Origin: Streptomyces cadmiisoli
Lineage (GTDB): Bacteria > Actinomycetota > Actinomycetes > Streptomycetales > Streptomycetaceae
Assembly (NCBI RefSeq): GCF_003261055.1
Contig: NZ_CP030073.1
Coordinates: forward strand, 744,001 to 808,000
DNA: 64,000 nt
Direction: 5' to 3'
Positions 18,185 through 26,928 of this stretch are shown piece after piece. The notes beneath the pieces are model-generated. The model worked only from the letters and a program-made list of their open reading frames with translations. It was not told where the DNA came from and ran no database searches. Position numbers and translations under genes: made by a program. The first letter of the stretch is position 1, and each line of letters begins with the position of its first letter.

Positions 18185-18247
18185 GATCACTCTTCGTGAT
18201 CGCCGCTCGTCGAGCCGTACGCTGGACCGTCAGCCGAATATCGGCTG
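18185..18247. promoter_or_regulatory. Two 17-bp palindromes before the response regulator
   Basis: GATCAC-TCTTC-GTGATC (18185-18201) and CAGCCGA-ATA-TCGGCTG (18231-18247) are perfect inverted repeats, both 17 bp and 46 bp apart start to start. They lie in the VanY/response-regulator divergent region, the second ending 27 bases before the ATG. They could be operators for the regulator or a leader hairpin. Confidence 0.45.
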
Positions 18248-18274
18248 GTTTGCGACAAGAGCGGGAGAGGCCGT

Positions 18275-18952
18275 ATGCGCGTGCTGATTGTCGAGGACGA
18301 GCTGTATCTCGCCGAGGCGGTGCAGGCCGGTCTGAGGCTCGAAGCCATCGCTTCCGACATCGCCGGGGACGGCGACACCGCCTTGGAGCGCCTCGACGTG
18401 AACGAGTACGACGTCGTCGTCCTCGACCGCGACATCCCCGGCACGCACGGCGACGACGTGTGCCGGACCATCGTGGAGCGCCGCCTCGGCTGCCGCGTGC
18501 TGATGCTGACGGCGGCGGGCCTGCTCAACGAGAAGGTCACCGGGTTCGAGATCGGCGCCGACGACTACCTGACCAAGCCTTTCGACCTCAAGGAGCTGGT
18601 CGTACGGCTCCGGTCGCTGGCCCGCCGGCCCAAGGACAGCACTCCCCCTGTCATCGAGTACGCCGGAATCCGGCTGGACCCGTTCCGTCGTGAAGTCTTC
18701 CGCGACGGGAAATACGTGGCGCTCACCAGGAAGCAGTTCGCCGTCCTGGAAGTCCTCATGACGGCCCGGGGCGGGGTCGTCAGCGCGGAGACGCTGCTGG
18801 AGCGTGCCTGGGACGAGAACGTCGACCCGTTCACCAACGCGGTCCGCATCACCATGTCCACGCTCCGCAAACGGCTGGGCGAGCCGTGGTCGATCCACAC
18901 CGTGCCCGGCGTCGGATACCGGCTCGCCGAACCGGCGGAGCACAGCCGGTGA
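18275..18952 (+). CDS. OmpR/PhoB-family response regulator
   Basis: 225-residue two-component regulator. The receiver domain (1-118) has the acidic pair in VEDE, phospho-acceptor Asp51 in VVVLDRDIPG, switch Thr in LMLTAA and Lys in LTKPFD. A winged-helix DNA-binding domain (about 130-220) ends in VPGVGYRLAEP. GGGAGAGG lies upstream of the ATG. It is co-translated with the histidine kinase through a GTGA overlap. The divergent VanY-EEP pair is its most likely target, which would make this a cell-wall-sensing module (inference). Confidence 0.9.
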   Translation: MRVLIVEDELYLAEAVQAGLRLEAIASDIAGDGDTALERLDVNEYDVVVLDRDIPGTHGDDVCRTIVERRLGCRVLMLTAAGLLNEKVTGFEIGADDYLTKPFDLKELVVRLRSLARRPKDSTPPVIEYAGIRLDPFRREVFRDGKYVALTRKQFAVLEVLMTARGGVVSAETLLERAWDENVDPFTNAVRITMSTLRKRLGEPWSIHTVPGVGYRLAEPAEHSR

Positions 18953-20127
18953 ACCCGCGATCAGGACGCCACCCGGCCGCCGTCTCGGCACCGGCGGCGG
19001 ACGACCCGGCACGCCCCCTTCGGCCCCGGCGGCTGACCGCCCGCATGAAGCTCACCCTCACGTACGCCCTGTTCGTCGTCGTCGCGGGCGCCTTCACCCT
19101 GGCTGTCATCTACCTGGCCATGCGCTTCGTACCCAACTACCCCCTGACCGCCGCGAACCCACGGGACGAAGGCGGCGCCCCCTCCCGGCAGGAGATCCTG
19201 GAGACCCTGCTCGAAGCCTCCGGCATCACCCTGCTCCTGCTGGCGCTCGTCGGGGTGGGCGGCGGATGGTTCATCGCGGGCCGCGTCCTGCGCCCCTTGC
19301 AGGACATCACCCGAGCGGCCAGGCGGGCTGCCGACGGCTCCCTGGACCACCGTGTCGGACTCACCGGTCCGCGCGACGAGTTCACGGACCTCTCCGACAC
19401 CTTCGACACCATGCTCGCCCGACTGCAGCGGTCCTTCGACGCGCAGCAACGCTTCGCCGCGAACGCCTCGCACGAGCTGCGCACCCCGCTCGCCATCAAC
19501 CGCACCATGCTCGACGTCGCCACCGCCGACCCCGACGGCCAGGACTACCCCCGACTCGTGGCCCGGCTGCGTGAGACGAACCAGCGCGGTATCGAGGTCA
19601 CAGACGCCCTGCTGCAACTCTCGGTCCTCGAGAACACGCCGCCCACCACCCAGCCGCTCGATCTGGCGGACACCGGAAGCGAAGCCCTCGACCTCGTCCG
19701 CGAGGAGGCCGGGACCCGGGATGTCACCCTGTTCACCGACATCCGCCCCGCCCCGGCGACCGGCGACGTCGTACTGCTCCGGCAGCTCACCCTGAACCTG
19801 CTCCACAACGCCCTGAGGCACAACCTGCCCACCGGCGGATCGCTCACCCTGACCACCGGCGTCGATCCGGCACACCCCGGGCGCGCCGTCCTGACCGTCA
19901 GCAACACCGGACCCCTCCTGCCCGATACGGTCGACCACCTGACCGAACCGTTCCTGCGTGGCAGCGGGCGCCTGGCCGAGAAGGATCCCGTACGCCGCGG
20001 GCACGGCCTCGGTCTGGCCATCGTCGCCGGCATCGTCCGGGCCCACCACGGCGATCTGCTGCTGACACCCGACCCCGGCGGCGGACTCACCGTCCGTGTG
20101 TCACTCCCGGCGGGTGTGCCGGCTTAG
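18949..20127 (+). CDS. Sensor histidine kinase
   Basis: 392-residue membrane kinase. Helix 1 (about 36-58) and helix 2 (about 92-112) flank a short extracytoplasmic loop of about 30 residues. HAMP (LRPLQDITRAAR) follows. HisKA carries the phospho-acceptor His175 in ASHELRTPLA, and HATPase_c has LNLLHNALRHN and GHGLGLAIVAGI. The GTG start is fixed by the GTGA overlap with the regulator. The very short sensor loop suggests sensing of a membrane or cell-wall signal rather than a large ligand. Confidence 0.9.
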   Translation: MNPRSGRHPAAVSAPAADDPARPLRPRRLTARMKLTLTYALFVVVAGAFTLAVIYLAMRFVPNYPLTAANPRDEGGAPSRQEILETLLEASGITLLLLALVGVGGGWFIAGRVLRPLQDITRAARRAADGSLDHRVGLTGPRDEFTDLSDTFDTMLARLQRSFDAQQRFAANASHELRTPLAINRTMLDVATADPDGQDYPRLVARLRETNQRGIEVTDALLQLSVLENTPPTTQPLDLADTGSEALDLVREEAGTRDVTLFTDIRPAPATGDVVLLRQLTLNLLHNALRHNLPTGGSLTLTTGVDPAHPGRAVLTVSNTGPLLPDTVDHLTEPFLRGSGRLAEKDPVRRGHGLGLAIVAGIVRAHHGDLLLTPDPGGGLTVRVSLPAGVPA

Positions 20128-20183
20128 CGGCTGATCTCGGAGGAGACCGGCTCCGCCTTCGGATCGTCCGGCGACGAACGGGT

Positions 20184-21506
20184 TCATCGGGCAGGCGGGA
20201 GACGAACGGCCAGGAGGGCGATGTCGTCGTTGCTGCCGCCCGCGAGCCCGGCGAGCAGTTCGTCGCAGAAGGTGGACAGCGGTTCTCGGGCCAGGGCGGC
20301 GGCGTGTTCACGCAGCCGGGCCAGGCCGCGGTCGATGTCTTCGCCGGGGCGCTCGATCAGACCGTCGGTGTAGAGGAGCAACGTGGAGGCCGGCGGCAAG
20401 GTGTGGATCCTGCTGGGACGGGGGGTGTGCGGGTCGATGCCGAGCAGAACGCCGTTGTGCGTGTCCAGATAGCAGGTGTCGCCGTCGTGCGCCACGAGCA
20501 GTGGGGGCGGATGCCCGGCGTTGGCGATGTCGAGTTGCCAGCGGCCCTGCGGGGCGGGCTGGGGAACGGGTTGCAGGTGCGCGTAGATACAGGTCGCGGT
20601 GTGTCCGCCGTAGAGGGTGTGGGCGATGGCGTCCAGGCGGCGCAGGATGTCGCCGGGCGGTTCGAGCCGGTCGCAGACGAGAGCGCGGAGCATGTTGCGC
20701 AGTTGCCCCATGGTGACCGCGGCCGACAGGTCGTGACCGGTCACATCTCCGATGATCAGCGCTGTCGCGCCGTCCGGGAGCGGGAAACAGTCGTACCAGT
20801 CCCCGCCCACCTCCACCGCGGCACGAGCGGGCACATACCGAGCGGCGACGCTCAACGGAGTCACATCGGGCAACACCGGCAGCAGGGAGCGCTGGAGGTG
20901 TTCGGCGGTGCTCTGCACCGAGGTGTACAGACGGCTGTTGTCGACGGCCAGGGCGGTGCGGTGGGCCAGGTCTTCCACCAGCGCGAGGTCGTTCTCGGTG
21001 AGGGCCAGGGCCTCGCCGGTGCGCGCCAGCGTCAGGGCCCCGAGGACCTGCCGCCGGGCCCGCAGCGGCGCGATCACCGCTGAGCGGGCACCCAGACGGG
21101 AGAACAGCGCGACCTGCTCCGTATGGAGGGCGCTGTCGTCGACCATCGAGGTCATCGCGGACGGATCGACCAGCAGCGGGCCCGCACCGCGGAGTACCCG
21201 CGCCAGCGGATCGGCCGACGTCTCCGGTACGGGTGGGAGCTGCCCCTCCAGATGAGAGGTGGGCAGCCGCTCCCAGTGCGCCACCACCACCCGGCGGGGA
21301 CGCCGGTGCTCATCGAGCAGATCCGCCGCGCACCAGTCGCCCAGCTGCGGCAGGAGGACCTGGCACAGCCGCCGCAGAGCCAGCGTGCCGTCCAGGGTGC
21401 TCGACAGGGCATCGGTGGCCTCGGCCAGCAGGGCGAGGCGCTGCAAGGCCGCCTGCAACACGCCGTCGACGTCGCTCCCGCCGTCGACATGCTCCTCATC
21501 CACCAT
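20184..21506 (-). CDS. GAF-PP2C (SpoIIE-type) protein phosphatase
   Basis: 440-residue soluble Ser/Thr phosphatase. A GAF-like sensor (about 20-195; LALVEDLAHRTALAVDN at its end) precedes a SpoIIE/RsbU domain. The domain has VGGDWYDCF, IGDVTGHDLSAAV, NAGHPPPLL, LLLYTDGLIE and NDDIALLAVR, so all metal-binding acidic residues are kept. Such enzymes dephosphorylate STAS anti-anti-sigma factors; the STAS protein at 52791 is one possible partner, but many exist in Streptomyces. It is convergent with the histidine kinase. The ribosome site before its ATG is weak (GAGCGG). Confidence 0.85.
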   Translation of the reverse strand: MVDEEHVDGGSDVDGVLQAALQRLALLAEATDALSSTLDGTLALRRLCQVLLPQLGDWCAADLLDEHRRPRRVVVAHWERLPTSHLEGQLPPVPETSADPLARVLRGAGPLLVDPSAMTSMVDDSALHTEQVALFSRLGARSAVIAPLRARRQVLGALTLARTGEALALTENDLALVEDLAHRTALAVDNSRLYTSVQSTAEHLQRSLLPVLPDVTPLSVAARYVPARAAVEVGGDWYDCFPLPDGATALIIGDVTGHDLSAAVTMGQLRNMLRALVCDRLEPPGDILRRLDAIAHTLYGGHTATCIYAHLQPVPQPAPQGRWQLDIANAGHPPPLLVAHDGDTCYLDTHNGVLLGIDPHTPRPSRIHTLPPASTLLLYTDGLIERPGEDIDRGLARLREHAAALAREPLSTFCDELLAGLAGGSNDDIALLAVRLPPAR

Positions 21507-21656
21507 CCGCTCATCGTCACACGCGACACGTGACGGATCGCGGCGACACAGGCTGCCTCAGGCAGCCCGGCACGATGATCGCGGCGCCTCGCATCGGGGG
21601 CCGGCCGTCCAGCTCACCGAGCTCGGCACGGGCCGCGGCCGAGGACGACAAGAGCA

Positions 21657-21851
21657 TCAGAGGCGGGCTTCCGCAGCCATCCTGCGGTGATCATCCGCGA
21701 TCTGTACGGCCAGCGACTCGGGCACCCTGCCGCTGTCCAGCCCGCATGTGCACCGCACCACCGCGCACCCGGTCGGGTCGTGCTCGACCCACCCACCCCG
21801 GTGAGTCCTGTCCCGGACAACGGCATGCACGACGGTCGTGTGTTCCACCAT
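21657..21851 (-). CDS. Small hypothetical protein with CxC motif
   Basis: Possible 64-residue protein starting MVEHTTVVHAVVRD. Its VRCTCGLDSGRVP segment has a Cys-x-Cys resembling small actinobacterial proteins with a zinc-ribbon-like knuckle. The frame remains open upstream to 21989, but that part has no protein-like character. The ribosome site is weak. It could equally be a chance frame. Confidence 0.35.
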   Translation of the reverse strand: MVEHTTVVHAVVRDRTHRGGWVEHDPTGCAVVRCTCGLDSGRVPESLAVQIADDHRRMAAEARL

Positions 21852-22004
21852 TCGCCCAGGCTGAGGGCCGAAACCCGGCCCTGCCAACCCCACGGCCGCC
21901 AATCGAGTCGGCACACGTCGTTCCCCGCGGGCTGTCACGCGGTGCGCCGGACGTGGAGCCCGTCGGGCGGACGCCCTCGCAGCCGTCACGACGCCGATGC
22001 GTCA

Positions 22005-22661
22005 TCAGGTCGGCATGTCGGGGGTCAGCTCGCCTGTGACCAGGTAGACCACGCGCTGCGCCATCGACACCGCGTGATCGGCGAACCGCTCGTAGTACCG
22101 GCCGACGAGCGTGACGTCCACGGCCGTCTCCACCCCGTGCTGCCACCGGTCGTCCATCAGATGCTGGAAGATCACCCGGTGCAGTTCGTCCATCCGGTCG
22201 TCGTCCTTCTCCAACTGCAGCGCCGCGTCGACGTCCTCCGTCACGACCACTTCGGCGGCCTGCGCCATCAGGCGCTGCGCCAGTTGGCCCATCTCCAGCA
22301 CGGTGCGGCGCAGGTCACGCGGCACGGGGCGTGCGGGGTAGCGCATCCGGGCCAGCTTGGCCACGTGCTGAGCCAGCACCCCGCAGCGTTCCAGGTCCGC
22401 GCTCATCCGCAGGGACGTGACCACGACCCGTAGATCCCTGGCGACAGGCTGCTGCCGCGCCAGCACCGCGACCGCCCGGTTCTCGAGGTCGCGCTGGAGG
22501 TCGTCCAGCTTCTCACCGGTGGCGATGACACTCTCGGCCAGCCCCAGATCCGCATCCAGCAGAGCCGTCGTCGCCAGGCCCATGGACGAACCGACGAGAT
22601 TCGCCAGCTCCACCAGGCCGTCCCTGATCTCGTCCAGCTCCCCGTGATAGGCCTCCCGCAT
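22005..22661 (-). CDS. phoU: Phosphate signalling regulator PhoU
   Basis: 218-residue all-helical protein made of two three-helix PhoU repeats. The family patterns ENRAVAVLARQQPVARDLR (about 61-79) and VGRYYERFADHAVSMAQRV (about 187-205) are present. PhoU links the Pst transporter to PhoR and damps the Pho regulon. No pst or phoRP genes are adjacent, so this may be a second copy acting at a distance. The ATG at 22661 has GAGGA four bases upstream; open sequence further upstream is rejected. Confidence 0.9.
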   Translation of the reverse strand: MREAYHGELDEIRDGLVELANLVGSSMGLATTALLDADLGLAESVIATGEKLDDLQRDLENRAVAVLARQQPVARDLRVVVTSLRMSADLERCGVLAQHVAKLARMRYPARPVPRDLRRTVLEMGQLAQRLMAQAAEVVVTEDVDAALQLEKDDDRMDELHRVIFQHLMDDRWQHGVETAVDVTLVGRYYERFADHAVSMAQRVVYLVTGELTPDMPT

Positions 22662-23007
22662 AGCGTCCTCACCGCCCGTTCGTGCACTTGTCGGCCGTCC
22701 CCCGAATGCCAGGCTCGCACAGAACCCCGCGGGGCAGGCGTCGAGGCGATACGGCTGGCTGATCCGAGGCGGGGACCCGGCCACAAGCGTCCGAAAGCGC
22801 TCCGGGCATGCGCACTGGGCAGAGGGCCGTCCGTACACCGGCCGGGCCCTCCGGCCGGCCGCGGTCGCCGGCGTCGGCATCAAGCACACGGATGTCACGT
22901 CTCGCTTCCCGATGCACTCACCGTCGGCGATCGCGTTCCCGGCCGCCCGCCGTGCGGGATGTGCCGGCTGCCGTCCCGGCCGGGTCGATGGCGATGACGC
23001 GCCGCTG
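22662..23007. other. Intergenic region, no gene seen
   Basis: 346 bases between phoU and the end of the GH127 gene, both on the minus strand. It should contain the phoU promoter and a GH127 terminator, but no convincing hairpin or promoter box was found. Confidence 0.5.
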
Positions 23008-24975
23008 CTACCCCGCTGGGGGGCTGACCGGCGGCTCGGTCGTGGGCAGCCACACGCGCATCGTCGAGGGCCCGCGGTTCGCCCAGGAGTGGTAGGGGAC
23101 CAAGGTGATGCCGGTGCGCTCCGCCGTGGTGGGGGTGGCGGGCTCGTCCGGGCCGTCCGTGGGCGGCTCGGTCGGCCCGTCGAGCGGACGGTAGGGCCAT
23201 GGAGTGTCCCGCGCCTGGTCAGATGTGATGAGCTCGCCCTGTACGACGACGGTGCCCTGCGGTCCGTCCACCGGCTCTGCGGACCGGTCCACTCGCACCG
23301 CGTCCACCTCGTGCCCTGTCGGCAGGTCCACCGACTCCGCGCAGTGGACGAGGGGGCCCCGCTGGACGGCCAGGGTGCCGCGGATCGCGTCGACGCGCGG
23401 ATCGGGTGCGATCCAGCGGGGGGTCACAGGCAGTTCGAGACGGATCTCGTCCCCGGGCCGGAAACGTCGCGTGACCTCGGCGGTGCCCGGGGCGACGGCC
23501 CGGCGTGTGCCGTCCGGCTCGGTCAGCCATGCCGTGGTGCCCTCGGTCCACGCGGGGACCCGCAGTGACAGGGTCCAAGAGTGACCGGGTGAGCTGCTGA
23601 TGCCTACGGTCACACGTCCGCCCGAGGGGTAGTCCGTACGGACCTGGAGCGCGACGCCCTGGGTGGCGATGTCCATGTCGGTGTACTGGTGCAGTTGGAT
23701 GCCGTGGTCGTCCGTCGTCGCCAGGTACGCGGGGAGCACGGCCAGGGTTCGGGCCACGTTCGTCGGGCAGCAGGACACCGCGAACCACGGTGCGCGCAGG
23801 CTCGATTCGGCGCGTGGGCTGTCGGTGCCGGCGGGCGGTACGGTGCCCCGACGGCGCCGGTGGAGGGTGTTGGCGTAGAAGAAGGAGCGGCCGTCCTCGG
23901 ACGGTGAGGCGGCGACCACGTTGAACAGGGTCCGTTCGGCGAGGTCGGCGAAGCGCGGCTCGCCGGTGGCCAGCAGGAGGCGCCAGCAGAGCATGACGGA
24001 GGCGACACCGGCGCAGGTCTCGGAGTAGGCGCGGTCGGGCGGCAGGACGAAGTCGTCGCCGAAGGCCTCGTCGCGGTGGTGGGAGCCCATGCCGCCGGTG
24101 AGGTAGGTGCGGCGGGCGACGGTCGCCTCCCACTGCCGGACGACGGCGGCCAGCAGGTCGTCGTCGCCGGTCTCCACCGCCACGTCGACGGCGCCGGCCG
24201 CGAGGTAGAGGGCGCGGACGGCGTGGCCGCGCAGGATCGTGGCCTCCCGCACGGGCATGTCGTCCTGGTAGTAGGCGCGACCGAACTCGGGGTCGGCGAG
24301 AGTGCCGCGGCCCCGGCGGTCCACGAAGAGGGCGGCCTGGCCGAGGTAGCGCTGCTCCCCCGTCGCCCGGGCCAGCTCCACCAGGGCGGTCTCGATCTGC
24401 GGGTGTCCGCAGACGCCCTCGATGCCGCCCGGCCCGAAGGTGGCGCAGACGTGGTCGGCGGCCCGGCGGGCGATCTTGGCGAGCGCGCCTTCGCCCCGCG
24501 CCCGTGTCTGGGCGACGCCGGCCTGGATCATGTGGCCGTAGCAGTACAGTTCGTGGCCCCATTCGAGGTCGCCGTAGCGGGGGCCCTGACCGGGCCGGCC
24601 GAAGGCGGTGTTGAGGTAGCCGTCCGGTTCCTGCACGGGGGCGATCGCGTCGGTGATGGTGTCGAGTGCTGCACCGGCGTCGGGGCCGCGCTCCCAGGCC
24701 ATGGCTTCGAGGAGCTTGTAGACGTCGGAGTCGGCGAACTCGCGGCCACGCCGGTCCTTTGGGAGGCGGCCCTCGGCGGCGGCCCGGAAGTTGCCGATCC
24801 AGCCGACGCGTTCCATCCAGTCGTGGCAGTGGCCGAGGGTGGCGGTCGTGTTGATGTGGCGGCGCCGGGCCCAGAAGCCGGAGGTGATCGTGACCTCGTC
24901 CAGGCCCAGGGGGCGCAGCCGTCCCCGGGTCGGCGCCACGGGCAGGACGGTCGACGGCTGTGTGTTGTCCTTCAC
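23008..24975 (-). CDS. GH127 beta-L-arabinofuranosidase
   Basis: 655-residue (alpha/alpha)6-barrel retaining glycosidase (GH127, formerly DUF1680). The unusual zinc-thiolate active site of the family is present: Glu319 and Cys321 in YSETCAG, and Cys402/Cys403 in SCCPTN. In the characterised Bifidobacterium enzyme the second Cys of this pair is the nucleophile. A beta-sandwich C-terminus follows. There is no signal peptide, so it cleaves beta-L-arabinofuranosyl units after import. It starts with GTG at 24975 with GAAGG nine bases upstream. It is the last gene of a binding protein-permease-permease-hydrolase operon, implying that the transporter carries beta-arabinofuranosides. Confidence 0.9.
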   Translation of the reverse strand: MKDNTQPSTVLPVAPTRGRLRPLGLDEVTITSGFWARRRHINTTATLGHCHDWMERVGWIGNFRAAAEGRLPKDRRGREFADSDVYKLLEAMAWERGPDAGAALDTITDAIAPVQEPDGYLNTAFGRPGQGPRYGDLEWGHELYCYGHMIQAGVAQTRARGEGALAKIARRAADHVCATFGPGGIEGVCGHPQIETALVELARATGEQRYLGQAALFVDRRGRGTLADPEFGRAYYQDDMPVREATILRGHAVRALYLAAGAVDVAVETGDDDLLAAVVRQWEATVARRTYLTGGMGSHHRDEAFGDDFVLPPDRAYSETCAGVASVMLCWRLLLATGEPRFADLAERTLFNVVAASPSEDGRSFFYANTLHRRRRGTVPPAGTDSPRAESSLRAPWFAVSCCPTNVARTLAVLPAYLATTDDHGIQLHQYTDMDIATQGVALQVRTDYPSGGRVTVGISSSPGHSWTLSLRVPAWTEGTTAWLTEPDGTRRAVAPGTAEVTRRFRPGDEIRLELPVTPRWIAPDPRVDAIRGTLAVQRGPLVHCAESVDLPTGHEVDAVRVDRSAEPVDGPQGTVVVQGELITSDQARDTPWPYRPLDGPTEPPTDGPDEPATPTTAERTGITLVPYHSWANRGPSTMRVWLPTTEPPVSPPAG

Positions 24976-25053
24976 GCGTTCATGCCTTCGGTAGGTCCTT
25001 CCGGTTGTCCGTCAGGTGGTGGGGGTGCCGCGGAATTCAGCCTTGATCGGTAT

Positions 25054-25893
25054 TCAGCCCTTGAGCGCGCCCGACATGAAGCCGCGTACGTAGTGCCGTT
25101 GCAGCAGCAGGAAGACCAGCAGGCAGGGGACGGCGAGGACGACCACACCGGCTTCGGTCGCCCCGTAGTCGACGGCTCCCATGCTCTGCTGCCGCAGGTT
25201 GGCGACGGCCAGCGGCAACGGCGCCTTCTCGCTGTCGGAGATGAGGATCAGGGGTGCGATGAAGTCGTTCCAGGCGGCGAGGAAGGCGAACAGTCCCACG
25301 GTGATCAGCCCGGGGCGTACCGCTGGGAGGAGGACGCGGCGCAGCGCGCCGGCCGTGCCGCAGCCGTCGACGAGCGCGGACTCCTCCAGTTCGCGTGGTA
25401 CCGCCTCGAAGGAGATCCGCATCATGAAGGTGGCGAACGGCAGTTGGAACACGGCCAGGACGAGGCTCAGTCCCACCAGCGAGTTCTGGAGGTGGATCCT
25501 GTCGAGCAGCACATAGAGCGGGATGAGGAGCGTGGCGTAGGGGACCATCAGGATGGCCAGGGTGAGCAGGAACAGCGCGTTCCTGCCGGGGAAGTCGAAG
25601 CGGGCGAAGGCGTAGCCGCCGAGCAGCGACACGCCGAGGGTGACCGCGACGGTGAGCGCCGAGACGGCGGTGCTGTTGAGGAGGTAGCGCCACAGTCCGG
25701 CGTCGTAGTCGAGCAGGGTGCGATAGTTGCCGAGTCCGTAGCCGGACTGCTGGGCGGTGCCGGGCTGGGGGCTGACCGAGGCCCAGGTGTTCCACAGCAG
25801 CGGGAAGAGGAAGAGGACGGCCAGTCCTCCGGCGACGATGTAGTGGGGTGTGCGGCCGAGGGCACGGTTGAGCACGGCCGGGTCCCTCCTCAT
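25054..25893 (-). CDS. Carbohydrate ABC permease, MalG type
   Basis: 279-residue membrane permease with six predicted helices and the EAA-type loop (LEESALVDGCGTAGALRRVL) near 177-196. Within that loop the canonical EAA reads EES, a tolerated change. Its ATG overlaps the MalF stop (ATGA). It is followed after 78 bases by the GH127 gene. Confidence 0.9.
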   Translation of the reverse strand: MRRDPAVLNRALGRTPHYIVAGGLAVLFLFPLLWNTWASVSPQPGTAQQSGYGLGNYRTLLDYDAGLWRYLLNSTAVSALTVAVTLGVSLLGGYAFARFDFPGRNALFLLTLAILMVPYATLLIPLYVLLDRIHLQNSLVGLSLVLAVFQLPFATFMMRISFEAVPRELEESALVDGCGTAGALRRVLLPAVRPGLITVGLFAFLAAWNDFIAPLILISDSEKAPLPLAVANLRQQSMGAVDYGATEAGVVVLAVPCLLVFLLLQRHYVRGFMSGALKG

Positions 25894-26849
25894 GACTCGT
25901 CGGCGCGGCGCAGGCCACGGAACTGCAGGACGTTGAGCAGGAGCAGCGCGCCGAGCACGATGATCGACAGGGCCGCCGCGGTGCCGAGGTCCAGCCGCTG
26001 GAACGCCTCGCGGTAGATCAACTGCACGATCGTGACCGTGCTGTTGTCGGGTCCCCCCTTGGTGAGGATGAAGAACTGGTCGAAGGCCAGCAGCGAGCCC
26101 GTGACGCAGAGCAGCAGGGACAGGGCGAGGGAGGGGCGCAGCAGCGGAAGGGTGATGGAGCGGAAGATCTGCCCTCGGCTCGCGCCGTCCGTCCGGGCCG
26201 CCTCGTACACCTCGTGGGGGATGCGCTGGAGACCCACGAGGAGGATGAGCATGTAGAAGCCGGCGAACTTCCAGACGACCAGGAACACGGTCGACAGCAG
26301 GGCGGAGGTCGGCGAGCCCAGGAACGAGACGGGGTCGTCGACGAGTCCCAGGCTTTCCAGGATCCGGCTGAGGGGGCCGGTCGTGGGGCTGTAGAGGCCC
26401 CAGAACAGCAGGGAGGCGGAGGCCAGTCCGACGGCCCCGGGCAGGAAGTAGACCGTGCGGAAGAAGCCCGCGGCGGGGCGGGATTCCTGGACGAGCAGGG
26501 CGAGCAGGAGCGCCAGGCCGAGGAGTACGACCGTGACGAGCACGGTGTAGAGGAGCGTGAAGCGGATCGCGGGCCAGAACAGAGGGCTGTCGGTGACGTC
26601 GGTGTAGTTCTCAGGGGCGTTGCCGCCCCGGTCGCCCGCGAGCAGGGGCCAGTCGCTGAGCGACATCTGTCCGACGAGCAGGAGCGGCAACAGGAAGAAG
26701 ACGGCCACGAACACGGCCGTGGGGGCGGCGTACGCGAGGCCCTGGGCGGTGCGGGACCTCCACAGGGGCGTGGTCGGTCGGGGGCGGACGGGGTGCTCCG
26801 GCCGGGCAGGTGACGCATGGGTCGCCCGGCCGGGCGCCTTGACCTGCAT
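25890..26849 (-). CDS. Carbohydrate ABC permease, MalF type
   Basis: 319-residue permease. A Pro/Arg-rich cytoplasmic tail of about 35 residues is followed by six predicted helices and an EAA loop (YEAARTDGASRGQIFRSI). The ATG at 26849 has GAGGAGA three bases upstream; the longer open frame beyond it is not supported. It works with the MalG-type subunit and the lipoprotein encoded upstream. An ATPase must be supplied in trans. Confidence 0.9.
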   Translation of the reverse strand: MQVKAPGRATHASPARPEHPVRPRPTTPLWRSRTAQGLAYAAPTAVFVAVFFLLPLLLVGQMSLSDWPLLAGDRGGNAPENYTDVTDSPLFWPAIRFTLLYTVLVTVVLLGLALLLALLVQESRPAAGFFRTVYFLPGAVGLASASLLFWGLYSPTTGPLSRILESLGLVDDPVSFLGSPTSALLSTVFLVVWKFAGFYMLILLVGLQRIPHEVYEAARTDGASRGQIFRSITLPLLRPSLALSLLLCVTGSLLAFDQFFILTKGGPDNSTVTIVQLIYREAFQRLDLGTAAALSIIVLGALLLLNVLQFRGLRRADES

Positions 26850-26928
26850 GGCTCTCCTCTGCCGATGGACGTGGGAGGTGGCGTGCCGGGTTGAGCTTCT
26901 GCCGGCGGGCCGGGTGCAGCGGTACCGG

